Assembly: GCA_020060235.1 (NCBI GenBank)
Contig: JAGVAO010000210.1
Span: 1 to 33,575 of the forward strand
Direction: 5' to 3'
Origin: Anaerolineales bacterium
GTDB lineage: Bacteria; Chloroflexota; Anaerolineae; Anaerolineales; Villigracilaceae
Length of the DNA: 33,575 bases
Positions 1 through 7,616 of the stretch are shown in pieces. The translations under genes were made by a program, and so were the position numbers. Under the pieces are notes generated by a model. That model did not search any database. It was not told where the DNA came from and saw nothing but the letters and a program-made list of their open reading frames with translations. How positions within the stretch are numbered: the stretch's first letter is position 1; each line of letters starts with the position of its first letter.

Positions 1-68
1 CCGGCCAGGAAGGCGAGCGAAACCCATAAAAGGTGCAGGTTGGCGAGGTTATGAATGCTGAATTTCAT
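1..68 (-). CDS. Possible N-terminus of a membrane protein, cut by the window edge
   Basis: An ATG at 68 opens a frame that stays open to the left edge (22 codons). The encoded start is hydrophilic for about ten residues and then turns hydrophobic (LHLLWVSLAFLAG), as at the first membrane segment of an integral membrane protein. It would overlap the end of the MFS gene by 20 nt on the same strand, which fits the tight packing seen elsewhere here. A GGGA lies very close to the ATG, so the ribosome site is poor. No family can be named from so little sequence. Confidence 0.35.
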   Translation of the reverse strand, partial: MKFSIHNLANLHLLWVSLAFLA

Positions 69-1263
69 GTCCCTGTGATTGTACTGTAAATACGGCAACT
101 GCGGCCAGTGCCATCACTGACCCAAAAAGGAAGGGCGCGGCGGGGCCGAAGCCAGTCCATGCGCCCCATCCCTGCCAGAGCAGCCCGGCGATGAGCGAAG
201 CCGGGAAAGCAGACAAGGCCAGGGAAGCGTGATATAGGCCGTAGGCGCGTCCGCGCATTTCGTCGGGAACCAGGTCGGCGACAAAGGCCTTGGCCGCGCC
301 TTCGGTCAGGGCGTAGAACAGGCCGTACAGCCCGAACAAGGCCCAGACGTGCGCGCCGGTTTGGGCCAGCGAAAATCCGAGATAGACCAGGGCGTAGAAG
401 AGCCAGCCGCCAAAAATCAACTTGCGGCGGCCAATTTTGTCTGAGAGCGCGCCGAGCGGGCCGGAAAGCAGGCTGTAGACGGCGTTGAAGGTCATCAGCA
501 TGCCCATGATTTGGAGCAGGTTCAGGCCGCGCTCCTGTCCGCGCAGGATGATAAAGGCGTCAGACGAGTTGCCCAGGGTGAACAAAATCGAGGCCAGCAG
601 GAAGAGTTTGAAACGTCCATCGAACCCTGCCAGGCTGAAGGCTGGCAAGGCGGATTTTTTTTCTGTTTGAACGTCGCGCGCCAACCAGGCGAGCAGAACA
701 ACCGCCAGCAAGGCTGGGATGAAGGACACCAACACAACTACCTGGAAGGTCTCGCGGGTCAGCAGGGTTGCGCCCTGCTGGGTCAGGTAAATGACCAGGG
801 CGGCGATTCCCAGCCCGATGAACGCGCCCGCCGTATCCCCGGCGCGATGCAGGCCGAAAGCCAGTCCGCGCTGTTTTTCGTCAATGCTGCCTGCAATCAG
901 GGCGTCGCGCGGTGCAGTGCGGATGCCTTTGCCCATCCGGTCGGCGAAGCGCACACCGAGCACCCATCCCCACGAACTGGCAAAATAGAGAAACGGCTTG
1001 GCAACCGTCGAAAGGCCGTACCCGGCCACTGCCAGCCACTTGCGTTTGCCCAACCTGTCTGACAGCGCGCCGGAGTACAACTTCATCAGGCTGGCAGTTG
1101 TTTCGGCAATACCGTCTATCAGGCCAATCAGCGCAGTCCCGACCCCAAGCACATTGCTCAAGAAGAGCGGCATCAGGTTGGCTATCATTTCGGAGGAGAT
1201 GTCGGTCAGGAAGGATGTTGCAGTCATAACCCAGACGTTGCGCGGCAGTTGTGGCAGTTTCAT
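49..1263 (-). CDS. MFS transporter (12-TM permease)
   Basis: This 404-residue protein has the length and alternating hydrophobic pattern of a 12-helix major facilitator. The family's motif A appears after the second helix (SGALSDRLGKRKW, about residues 64-76) and again in the second half (GALSDKIGRRK, about residues 273-283), as expected from the internal duplication. A conserved loop, DRMGKGIRTAPRDALIA (about 108-124), is typical of an MFS branch common in environmental bacteria. The protein should sit in the cytoplasmic membrane and move a small solute or drug with protons; the substrate cannot be read from sequence. The ATG at 1263 is 73 bp from the divergent SDR gene, so the two share an upstream region. 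Family call is secure, substrate unknown. Confidence 0.9.
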   Translation of the reverse strand: MKLPQLPRNVWVMTATSFLTDISSEMIANLMPLFLSNVLGVGTALIGLIDGIAETTASLMKLYSGALSDRLGKRKWLAVAGYGLSTVAKPFLYFASSWGWVLGVRFADRMGKGIRTAPRDALIAGSIDEKQRGLAFGLHRAGDTAGAFIGLGIAALVIYLTQQGATLLTRETFQVVVLVSFIPALLAVVLLAWLARDVQTEKKSALPAFSLAGFDGRFKLFLLASILFTLGNSSDAFIILRGQERGLNLLQIMGMLMTFNAVYSLLSGPLGALSDKIGRRKLIFGGWLFYALVYLGFSLAQTGAHVWALFGLYGLFYALTEGAAKAFVADLVPDEMRGRAYGLYHASLALSAFPASLIAGLLWQGWGAWTGFGPAAPFLFGSVMALAAVAVFTVQSQGHEIQHS

Positions 1264-1336
1264 GGTTTATCCTGTGATGGAACTTGAGAGCAGGTTGCAA
1301 GCGATTCTACACCCAATCGTGATATATTCCTGCCTG

Positions 1337-2800
1337 ATGTCACCTAAACCCGGAAAAATCCTCGTCACCGGCCCGACCGGTTATATTGGCGGACGCCTGA
1401 TTCCGCGCCTGCTTGAAGCCGGATATGATGTGCGCGTGCTGGCCCGCGACCCGTCTCGACTGGGGGGCCGCCCCTGGTTGGGCAGGGTGGAAGTGGTGCA
1501 GGCCGATGCGCTTGACCCCGCCAGCCTGTCTGCCGCGCTGGAGGGCGTCTCGACCGCCTATTACCTGATTCACGGACGCCAGGCCGGGAAAATCACCGCC
1601 GAACGCGACATGATCGCCGCCCGCAACTTCGCCCGCGCCGCCGACCAGGCCAACATCGAGCGCATCATCTACTTTGGCGAACTGGTCGACCCGACCGCCA
1701 GGCTTTCGCCCTACCTGCGCTCGCGCCACGAGACGGGCTACATCCTGCGCCAGGGCCGCGTACCCGTCACTGAATTCCGGGCTGGCATGATTGTCGGTTC
1801 GGGCAGCGCGCTCTTTGAAATGGTGCGTTACCTGGCCGAACTGCAACCGGTCTTTATTTGCCCGAGTTGGTTTTTCTCGCTGGCCCAGCCGATTGCAATT
1901 CGCGATGTGCTCAGTTATCTCGTTTCTGCGCTGGAGACGCCCAAAAGCGTTGGCAAACTCATCGAAATTGGCGGTGCGACCCAATTGACCTATGCCGATA
2001 TGCTGCTGGGTTACTCGCAAGAGCGCGGATTCAAACGCTGGCTTATCCCGACCCCGGTCTATGCCCCGCGTCTTTCGGCGTATTGGGTACACATGGTCAC
2101 GCCGGTCTCTTATCAGACCGTGCTGCCGCTCATCGAAGGCCTGCACATCGAAAGCCTGGTGCGCGATGACCTGGCGAAGAAACTCTTCCCGCACATTGCG
2201 CCGCTTGACTTCCAGACCGCCGTCCGTTATGCGCTGGTCAAAATCGAAAACGGCGAGGTCGAGACATCCTGGAGCGACGCCCTCGTCACCAGCGCGGGGG
2301 ATGTGACCCCTTACCAGTTCAAACTGGAAGAAGGCATGTTCCTCGAAAAACGACAGACGCTGACCGACCTGTCTGTTGAAGCCATCTTCCGTTCGTTTAC
2401 CGGCATCGGCGGCGAGCGCGGCTGGATGTATATGGATTGGGCGTGGGCCATTCGCGGCTGGGTGGACAAGGCCGTCGGCGGGGTCGGACTGCGGCGCGGA
2501 CGACGCCACCCGGACGACATCCGCGCCGGGGAGTCGCTCGATTTCTGGCGGGTTGAATCGCTCACGCCCGGCCAATGTATGCGCCTGCGGGCCGAGATGA
2601 AAGTACCGGGCAAGGCCTGGCTCGAATTCCAGGTGACGCCGCAGGAAAATGGCAAAAACCTCTTCGTCCAGACCGCCTACTTCGCCCCGCGCGGATTGTT
2701 TGGTTACCTTTACTGGTACGCCATGTGGCCTTTCCATGCGTTTATTTTCGACGGCTTGTTGCGCAGGCTGGTATTAAGAGCGGAAGAAATCAGTAAGTAG
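1337..2800 (+). CDS. NAD(P)-binding SDR-DUF2867 protein, full-length paralogue
   Basis: The frame is open far upstream, but the ATG at 1337 (MSPKPGKILVTGPTGYIGGR) places the Rossmann loop TGxxGYIG at the very N-terminus, as in atypical or extended SDR proteins, so I use it (487 aa). Residues 1 to about 290 form an NAD(P)-binding nucleoside-sugar-epimerase-like domain (IIYFGEL, VPVTEFRAGMIVGSG). The C-terminal part, from about 330, is a DUF2867 domain (FRSFTGIGGERGWMYMDW, then FAPRGLFGYLYWYAMWPFH near the end). This combination is widespread, and the reaction is unproven; a redox or quinone/lipid-linked role is only a guess. A second copy follows at 2885, so the pair arose by duplication. It is divergent from the MFS gene. 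Confidence 0.88.
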   Translation: MSPKPGKILVTGPTGYIGGRLIPRLLEAGYDVRVLARDPSRLGGRPWLGRVEVVQADALDPASLSAALEGVSTAYYLIHGRQAGKITAERDMIAARNFARAADQANIERIIYFGELVDPTARLSPYLRSRHETGYILRQGRVPVTEFRAGMIVGSGSALFEMVRYLAELQPVFICPSWFFSLAQPIAIRDVLSYLVSALETPKSVGKLIEIGGATQLTYADMLLGYSQERGFKRWLIPTPVYAPRLSAYWVHMVTPVSYQTVLPLIEGLHIESLVRDDLAKKLFPHIAPLDFQTAVRYALVKIENGEVETSWSDALVTSAGDVTPYQFKLEEGMFLEKRQTLTDLSVEAIFRSFTGIGGERGWMYMDWAWAIRGWVDKAVGGVGLRRGRRHPDDIRAGESLDFWRVESLTPGQCMRLRAEMKVPGKAWLEFQVTPQENGKNLFVQTAYFAPRGLFGYLYWYAMWPFHAFIFDGLLRRLVLRAEEISK

Positions 2801-2884
2801 TGACGAGTGGACAGTAACCAGTATCCAGTGGTCAGTTACCAGTTCTGAATACTGAATACTAAAAATCCGACAGGTAAAACCCCC
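2801..2884 (+). repeat. Degenerate short-repeat spacer between the SDR paralogues
   Basis: This spacer is made of related 7-10 nt words: repeated CAGT-containing words (AACCAGTA, ATCCAGTG, TACCAGTT) followed by CTGAATACTGAATACT. GTAAC and GTTAC flank part of it as a small inverted repeat. Similar words (CTGAATACTGAACACTGG) recur just upstream of the formimidoyltransferase gene near 31813. It looks like a dispersed intergenic repeat rather than a promoter or gene. Confidence 0.5.
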
Positions 2885-4186
2885 TTGTATTCATCCCCCA
2901 CCCAACCCTCGAAATTAATCCTCATCGGCGGCGCGACTGGGTATATTGCCAGCCGTCTGATTCCGCGCCTGCTCGAATTGGGTTATCGGGTGCGCTGCCT
3001 GGCGCGCAACCCGGCACGCCTGCGCAATCGCGCCTGGTTCGGGCAGGTCGAGGTGATAGCCGGGGACGCGACCCGCGCCGAAAGCCTGCCCTATGCCATG
3101 CACGGCGTCAGCGCGGCGTATTATCTCATCCACAGCATGGCCGCCGGGCATGGCTATGACCGCATCGACCTGGAGTCGGCGCGGAATTTTGGCCGGGCTG
3201 CCAAAAAGGCCGGGGTGGAGCATATCATCTATGTCGGCGGGCTGGCCGACCCGCACGACAAACTGGCCCTGCACCTGCTCTCGCGCATCGAGACAGGCGT
3301 GGCCCTGCGCGAGGCGGGCGTGCCTGTCACCGAGTTCCGCGCCGGGGTGATTGCCGGACCGGGCAGCGTTTCGTTCGAGATGATTCGCTTCATTGCCGAG
3401 CAATTCCCGTTGATGGTCGGGCCGAACTGGCTTAAACACCGCTCCCAGCCGATTGCCACCAGCGACATCATCGAATACTTGCTGGCCGCGCTGACGACGC
3501 CCGAATGCCGCGGCGAAATTGTCGAGTTGGGCTGCGAGAAACAGCGTACTTACATCGAAGTCATGCAGGAATATGCCCAAATACGCGGCCTGAAACGCCA
3601 AACCCTGCTGCTGCCCTTTGTGCCGCCGGTTTTGATGGCCTTTATGATTGACAAATTGACTCCCGTCGAGTTCTCGTACGCCTTGCCGCTTGTGGAAGGA
3701 CTCCAGAACGACAGCCTGGTGCTGGAACCGACCGCCCGGCGCCTGTTTCCGCACATCGAGCCGTTGGACTACGCCGAGGCGGTGCGCCAGTCCCTGGCCG
3801 ACCTTGACCCTCGCAACATCGAGCGCGTCTGGCTGGATTCTGAGCGCGAGCATGTGCGCATGAAGCACGAGGGCTTTCTGGTTGATTATCAAGTAATTGG
3901 GACTCCAACGTCGGGAGACGTTGGAAACTCCCGACATCAGGAAATGTTGGAGTCTTTAAACCTGCCGCGTGTGAGTGGCTGGGAAACGGTCGAACAGGCT
4001 GAGGGGAGTCTGCTCCTGCTCAAGGCGCGGGGGAACCATCCGGGCGGGCTGTGGTTCGAGCGCCGCGCCCTGCCGGGGGGCAGGACATCCATTACCCTGT
4101 TTTTTGCCCCCAAAGGTTTGCCGGGGTTTTTGTACTGGAATATGATTTTGCTATTCAAATTGCGGCAGTTGCGTGATTTAATGTAG
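2885..4186 (+). CDS. NAD(P)-binding SDR-DUF2867 protein, paralogue with shortened C-terminal domain
   Basis: The product (433 aa) is a close paralogue of the upstream gene: KLILIGGATGYIASRLIPRL carries the Rossmann glycine loop, and FAPKGLPGFLYW matches the end of DUF2867. The start is a TTG at 2885, chosen because no ATG lies in frame before the Rossmann motif; the ribosome site is weak. Compared with its neighbour, the DUF2867 part lacks about 60 residues, including the FRSFTGIGGERGWMYMDW block. At exactly this point sits an in-frame 54-bp palindrome (3901-3954). The Rossmann domain looks intact, so cofactor binding is likely kept; the C-terminal function may be lost or changed. It could be a decaying duplicate, but the frame is open to the end. 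Confidence 0.82.
   Translation: MYSSPTQPSKLILIGGATGYIASRLIPRLLELGYRVRCLARNPARLRNRAWFGQVEVIAGDATRAESLPYAMHGVSAAYYLIHSMAAGHGYDRIDLESARNFGRAAKKAGVEHIIYVGGLADPHDKLALHLLSRIETGVALREAGVPVTEFRAGVIAGPGSVSFEMIRFIAEQFPLMVGPNWLKHRSQPIATSDIIEYLLAALTTPECRGEIVELGCEKQRTYIEVMQEYAQIRGLKRQTLLLPFVPPVLMAFMIDKLTPVEFSYALPLVEGLQNDSLVLEPTARRLFPHIEPLDYAEAVRQSLADLDPRNIERVWLDSEREHVRMKHEGFLVDYQVIGTPTSGDVGNSRHQEMLESLNLPRVSGWETVEQAEGSLLLLKARGNHPGGLWFERRALPGGRTSITLFFAPKGLPGFLYWNMILLFKLRQLRDLM
3901..3954. repeat. 54-bp nested palindrome (REP/MITE-like) inside the SDR gene
   Basis: The outer arms GACTCCAAC (3901-3909) and GTTGGAGTC (3946-3954) are perfect inverted repeats. Directly inside, GTCGGGAG (3910-3917) pairs with CTCCCGAC (3928-3935). 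A competing hairpin, CCAACGTC/GACGTTGG (3905-3924), also exists. The length is exactly 18 codons, so the host frame is kept. The structure resembles a REP-like or miniature mobile element that landed in, or mediated a deletion in, the DUF2867 coding region. Confidence 0.75.
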
Positions 4187-4214
4187 CAAACATATCTGGT
4201 CTTTTGGAGGTTTT

Positions 4215-5330
4215 ATGGCGGGTACTTTGCAGGACGCAATTTTGTTCACCAGGCAGGGCCAAAAACTGGAGGCGCGCGCGATACTCGAATCGTTGCTGCG
4301 CGCCAACCCGAAGGACGTTTCGGCCTGGTTTTGGTATGCTGAGACGCTTGATTCGCCCGAAAAGCGCGTGCAGGTGCTGGAGTTGTGCCTGAAGGCCAAC
4401 CCAGGCAACCCGCAGGCCGAAAAGGCGCTGGCGGCGCTGCGGGCCCGTTTGCAGCCTCCGACTCCCGCTTTTGGGTCAGATGAGCCAGCCTCCTTCAATT
4501 GGGATGAACCTGCTCCGGTTGCCCCGGTCAGCGACGAGCCGCCGATGGTCTGGGACGATGAACCGGAAGAAGCCTCCGCCTCGGCGGGCATCGATTGGGA
4601 TGCCATCGAACGCCAGCAGGTTCCCCAGCCTGCCCAGCCGCAACATGTTTTTGCACCCGAGGCGGTTGTGCCTGCTGCGCCGATTGCCAGGCCGTCTTTT
4701 CCCTTTTACGAGGTCTGGATGACCGCCTTGACCAATCAGGATATGCGCGCGTACTACGCCTTGCTTGAAGACAAAGATGCCGGGCAGGGGCGCGCTTATG
4801 AATGGATGGCTTATGTTGGCCTGGTGACCGGGCTGTTATATGGTTTGGCGTTCTCATCTACCATGGGTGACGCTTTAGCGGAATTCGGGACTATTGATTT
4901 TCTTGCGGGTATGGATTCCATCCTGGTGATGGTAATCCTGGCGGGGATTTTGGCAATTTTTACCTGCATTTCCAGTGTGCTTGGCCTGTTTATTAGTGGT
5001 GTCTTTCAGCATTTCCTGGCCCTGCTTTTTGGCGGCAGTGGGACTTTCTCGCGAACCGTTTATGCGCTCGGGGCCTATCTCGCGCCCATGACGCTCATCT
5101 CGACGGTTGTTGCGATTATTCCATTTGCCAGTTGTCTCTCGCCTTTGCTGGGAATTTATAGCCTGGTTTTGAATGTGCGCGCCCTGGCCGCTGCGCACAA
5201 TATGGTGCTTGCGCGCGCGTTGATGGTGGTGTTATTGCCGAGCCTGGTTATTTTTGCAATTATGTGTCTGGTGTTGTTCCTGCTATGGCCTACTGTCACA
5301 GAAATCATAAATGCTTATCCGCTCTATTGA
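4215..5330 (+). CDS. TPR and Yip1-domain membrane protein
   Basis: A 371-residue protein with two parts. Residues 1 to about 75 form TPR-like helices (TLQDAILFTRQGQKLEARAI, then LLRANPKDVSAWFWYAETL and LCLKANPGNPQAEKALAALR). A Pro/Ala/acidic linker (about 80-155) follows. From about residue 195 there are four to five hydrophobic segments (WMAYVGLVTGLLYGLAF, ILVMVILAGILAIF, LSPLLGIYSLVLNVRALAAA, LMVVLLPSLVIFAIMCLVLF) in a Yip1-like arrangement. The TPR part should be cytoplasmic, tethered by the membrane domain, and may bind a partner protein. The ATG at 4215 has TTGGAGG about 6 nt upstream. Its stop codon overlaps the -35 element of the next promoter. The biological role is unknown. Confidence 0.8.
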   Translation: MAGTLQDAILFTRQGQKLEARAILESLLRANPKDVSAWFWYAETLDSPEKRVQVLELCLKANPGNPQAEKALAALRARLQPPTPAFGSDEPASFNWDEPAPVAPVSDEPPMVWDDEPEEASASAGIDWDAIERQQVPQPAQPQHVFAPEAVVPAAPIARPSFPFYEVWMTALTNQDMRAYYALLEDKDAGQGRAYEWMAYVGLVTGLLYGLAFSSTMGDALAEFGTIDFLAGMDSILVMVILAGILAIFTCISSVLGLFISGVFQHFLALLFGGSGTFSRTVYALGAYLAPMTLISTVVAIIPFASCLSPLLGIYSLVLNVRALAAAHNMVLARALMVVLLPSLVIFAIMCLVLFLLWPTVTEIINAYPLY

Positions 5331-5355
5331 CGTATCCCTTATCACGGCATACAAT
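5327..5355 (+). promoter_or_regulatory. Sigma-70-type promoter of the cobalamin riboswitch operon
   Basis: TTGACG (5327-5332) and TACAAT (5350-5355) are separated by 17 bp and lie just upstream of the riboswitch. The -35 box overlaps the stop codon of the Yip1-domain gene, so transcription restarts here. Confidence 0.6.
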
Positions 5356-5376
5356 CAGGCCCACGTAACTGAATAG

Positions 5377-5466
5377 CGAACAAATGCGGCGAAGCCGGTG
5401 TGAGTCCGGCGCTGTCGCGCAACTGTAAGTTCTGCAAAGAACGAGCCAGGTCGCCCGCATTGTTCG
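5377..5466 (+). ncRNA. Cobalamin (B12) riboswitch aptamer
   Basis: The conserved cobalamin-riboswitch core is readable: GCCGGTGTGAGTCCGGCGCTG, then CGCAACTGTAA, a short P5-type hairpin (GTTC/GAAC), and GAGCCAGG followed by GCCCGC. Closing arms CGAACAAATGCGG (5377-5389) and CCCGCATTGTTCG (5454-5466) form the outer helix. This is the compact form without large P6 extensions. Known members bind adenosyl- or methylcobalamin and switch off B12 uptake or synthesis when the ligand is abundant; here a corrinoid-type ABC importer follows, which fits. Which cobalamin form it prefers cannot be told by eye. Confidence 0.9.
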
Positions 5467-5475
5467 TCCTGCGTA

Positions 5476-5499
5476 CCACTCTCTCGCGAAAGGAGGTGG
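5476..5499 (+). promoter_or_regulatory. Hairpin with a buried perfect Shine-Dalgarno sequence
   Basis: CCACTCTCT (5476-5484) can pair, with G-U pairs and one mismatch, to AGGAGGTGG (5491-5499). The right arm contains AAAGGAGGTG, fully complementary to the usual 16S rRNA 3' end. No ATG, GTG or TTG follows at a suitable distance. It may be part of the riboswitch expression platform rather than a translation start. Confidence 0.4.
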
Positions 5500-5536
5500 G
5501 AACGGCGATTTTTACCCGGATTTGCCCTCCCTGCCT

Positions 5537-5570
5537 CCCCTGACCGCTGATGCGGCAGGGGATTTTGATT
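5537..5570 (+). terminator. Intrinsic terminator in the riboswitch expression platform
   Basis: CCCCTG-A-CCGC (5537-5547), loop TGAT, GCGG-CAGGGG (5552-5561) forms a strong hairpin followed by ATTTTGATTT. Its place between the aptamer and the first gene indicates transcriptional control. I did not find a clear anti-terminator by eye. Confidence 0.7.
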
Positions 5571-5601
5571 TCTGTTATCACCCCCAAGGAGAATTCACCC
5601 C

Positions 5602-6576
5602 ATGTTTCGTAAGTTGACTTTTGCCTTACTGGCATTGACCCTTTTGTTGGCGGCCTGCGCCCCGGCTGTTGCGACGCCCTCCCAGGCGACTGAAATCCCG
5701 GCGACCGAGGCTTCCTCCCTCTTCCCGCCCACGCCTGAAACCGAAAACATTTCCATCACCGATGGCCTGGGCCGCCAGGTTATTCTCGCTGAGCCGGCCC
5801 AGAAGGTCGTCTCGCTGGCGCCTTCGAACACCGAAATCCTGTTTGCCATCGGCGCGGGCGGCCAGACGGTGGGCCGCGATATGTTCTCGGATTATCCTGC
5901 CGAGGCCCTGTCGCTGCCCGATATTGGCGGCTCGATGGGCGAGTACAACCTCGAGGCGATTGTTGCCTTGCAGCCCGACCTGGTGCTGGCAGCTGAAATC
6001 AACCCCACCGAACTGGTCAAATCGCTCGAAGACCTGGGCCTGACGGTTTTCTACCTGGCAAACCCGACCAGCCTCGAGGAAATGTACGATAATCTGGGCA
6101 TCGTCGCCCAACTGACCGGGCGTGAGACCGAAGCCGCCGCGTTGGTCGAGTCGCTCAAGGCGCGCGTCGCCGCCGTGGACGAGAAAATCATCCCACTCAG
6201 TTCGCGCTTCAGCGTGTTCTATGAAATTGACGCCAGCAACCCCTCCCAGCCCTGGACTGCCGGGAAAGGCACCTTCATCACCCTGCTGATTGAGCGCGCC
6301 GGAGGCTACAACATCGCCGCGGAACTGGACGCTTACCCCCAGTTGAGCATCGAGCAAATTGTGGCCGACGACCCGATGTTCATCATCCTGGGCGACGCCA
6401 TGTGGGGTGTGACGGTTGAATCGGTCGGCCAGCGGCCCGGCTGGGAGAACCTCGCTGCTGTACAGAATGGCAACATTTTCCCGTTTGACGACAACCTGGC
6501 CAGCCGTCCCGGCCCGCGCCTGGTCGATGGTTTGGAAGAACTGGCGAAAATCCTGCGCCCGGAATTGTTTGAATGA
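5602..6576 (+). CDS. btuF: Corrinoid/iron-chelate ABC transporter substrate-binding lipoprotein, BtuF-like
   Basis: This 324-residue protein begins with a lipoprotein signal peptide (LALTLLLAAC, lipobox Cys at residue 19) and a Pro/Thr/Ala-rich tether, then a type III periplasmic-binding fold: ITDGLGRQVILAEPAQKVVSLAPSN opening the first lobe, the helical linker region, and a second lobe (WTAGKGTFITLLIERAGGYN). This is the FecB/BtuF family, which hands vitamin B12 or siderophores to a membrane permease. The ATG at 5602 has AAGGAG about 9 nt upstream. The cobalamin riboswitch in front argues for a corrinoid cargo, which is context, not proof. The permease and ATPase follow in the same operon. 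Confidence 0.88.
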   Translation: MFRKLTFALLALTLLLAACAPAVATPSQATEIPATEASSLFPPTPETENISITDGLGRQVILAEPAQKVVSLAPSNTEILFAIGAGGQTVGRDMFSDYPAEALSLPDIGGSMGEYNLEAIVALQPDLVLAAEINPTELVKSLEDLGLTVFYLANPTSLEEMYDNLGIVAQLTGRETEAAALVESLKARVAAVDEKIIPLSSRFSVFYEIDASNPSQPWTAGKGTFITLLIERAGGYNIAAELDAYPQLSIEQIVADDPMFIILGDAMWGVTVESVGQRPGWENLAAVQNGNIFPFDDNLASRPGPRLVDGLEELAKILRPELFE

Positions 6577-6580
6577 TTTC

Positions 6581-6609
6581 GTGGGGGCGCAGCATTGCTG
6601 CGCCCCTGC
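6581..6609. repeat. GC-rich palindrome between btuF-like and btuC-like genes
   Basis: GGGGCGCAGC (6584-6593), loop ATT, GCTGCGCCCC (6597-6606) gives ten perfect pairs, extended outward by wobble pairs. It lies directly after the binding-protein stop codon. In other importer operons such intercistronic hairpins protect the upstream mRNA, raising binding-protein output over permease. The motif looks like a dispersed REP-type element. Confidence 0.7.
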
Positions 6610-6623
6610 AAAAAAACCAACCC

Positions 6624-7616
6624 ATGCGCCCTTACCTCCTGACCCTCCTCGCCCTGGCCCTGGCCTTGCTCCTGAGCATTGTCATCGGCTCGGTATTCAT
6701 CCCGCCCGCTGAACTGTGGGCGGCGCTTTCGGGTTCGGGCGCGAACGGTACCTTTAACACCATCCTGTGGAACATCCGCCTGCCGCGCACCGCGCTGATT
6801 TTGCTGGTCGGGGCGGCGCTTTCGGGTAGCGGCGCGGCCTACCAGGGTTTGTTCCGTAATCCGCTGGCCGACCCGTACTTAATCGGTGTCGCTTCCGGGG
6901 CCGGGCTGGGCGCGGTGCTGGCGATGTCGGTCCAGTGGCCCTACACCCTGGCCGGGCTGATGGCTGTCCCGCTGGCGGCGTTTGCGGCGGGGCTGTTGAC
7001 CGTCCTGCTGGTTTATAGTTTCGCCCGCGTTGGCGGCAGCGTGCCGACCACCACGCTCATCCTGGCCGGGGTGGCGCTGTCCTCCTTTGCCACGGCCCTG
7101 ACCTCCTTCCTGATGCTGCGCTCCAGCGGCGAACTGCGCCGCGCCCTCGGTTGGCTGTTGGGCGGCGTCAGCCAGGGCGGCTGGGACGCCATCCTGGCCC
7201 TGATTCCCTTCCTGGCAATCGGCCTGCCCGCGCTGATTTTGAGCGGACACGCCCTCAACCTGCTCCAATTTGGGGACGAACAGGCCGCCCAACTCGGCCT
7301 CGATACGCGCCGCGCCAAACTGGTCATCATCGTGGCCGCCTCCCTCACCACCGCGGCGGCGGTCGCTTTTGCGGGCATCATCGGTTTTGTTGGCCTCATC
7401 ATCCCGCACGTTATGCGCTTCTGGTGGGGAGCCGACTATCGCCGTCTCATTCCGCTCAGCATCTTCGGCGGCGGGGCGGCCCTTTTGCTGGCCGACGTGC
7501 TGGCGCGGGTTGTCATCGCCCCGCAGGAACTTCCGCTCGGCGTTGTCACCGCGCTGGCAGGCGCGCCCTTCTTTCTGTGGATTTTGCGCCGCGCCAAAAT
7601 GGGAGGTAACTGGTAA
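6624..7616 (+). CDS. btuC: FecCD/BtuC-type ABC transporter permease
   Basis: The protein (330 aa from this start) is a FecCD-family permease with about ten helices: MRPYLLTLLALALALLLSIVIGS is the first, IRLPRTALILLVGAALSGSGAAYQGLFRNPLADPYLIG (read in pieces) is the family's hallmark, and GIIGFVGLIIPHVMRFWWGADYR is the coupling-helix region that contacts the ATPase. It forms the membrane channel for the cargo brought by the BtuF-like protein. An alternative ATG at 6573 overlaps the upstream stop (ATGA) and adds 17 residues, but these would be encoded by the palindrome at 6581-6609; I therefore prefer 6624, although it lacks a clear ribosome site. The stop overlaps the next start by one base. 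Confidence 0.87.
   Translation: MRPYLLTLLALALALLLSIVIGSVFIPPAELWAALSGSGANGTFNTILWNIRLPRTALILLVGAALSGSGAAYQGLFRNPLADPYLIGVASGAGLGAVLAMSVQWPYTLAGLMAVPLAAFAAGLLTVLLVYSFARVGGSVPTTTLILAGVALSSFATALTSFLMLRSSGELRRALGWLLGGVSQGGWDAILALIPFLAIGLPALILSGHALNLLQFGDEQAAQLGLDTRRAKLVIIVAASLTTAAAVAFAGIIGFVGLIIPHVMRFWWGADYRRLIPLSIFGGGAALLLADVLARVVIAPQELPLGVVTALAGAPFFLWILRRAKMGGNW

Noticed and set aside
1340-2737. 465-codon minus-strand frame over the first SDR gene
   Set aside because: The plus-strand protein has Rossmann and DUF2867 motifs; the reverse frame has none.
2801-2884. CRISPR-like repeats
   Set aside because: The words are short and irregular, with no fixed repeat-spacer unit and no cas genes.
6573-6623. 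Upstream start of the BtuC-like permease overlapping the btuF-like stop
   Set aside because: The extra 17 residues are encoded by an intercistronic palindrome; kept only as an alternative.
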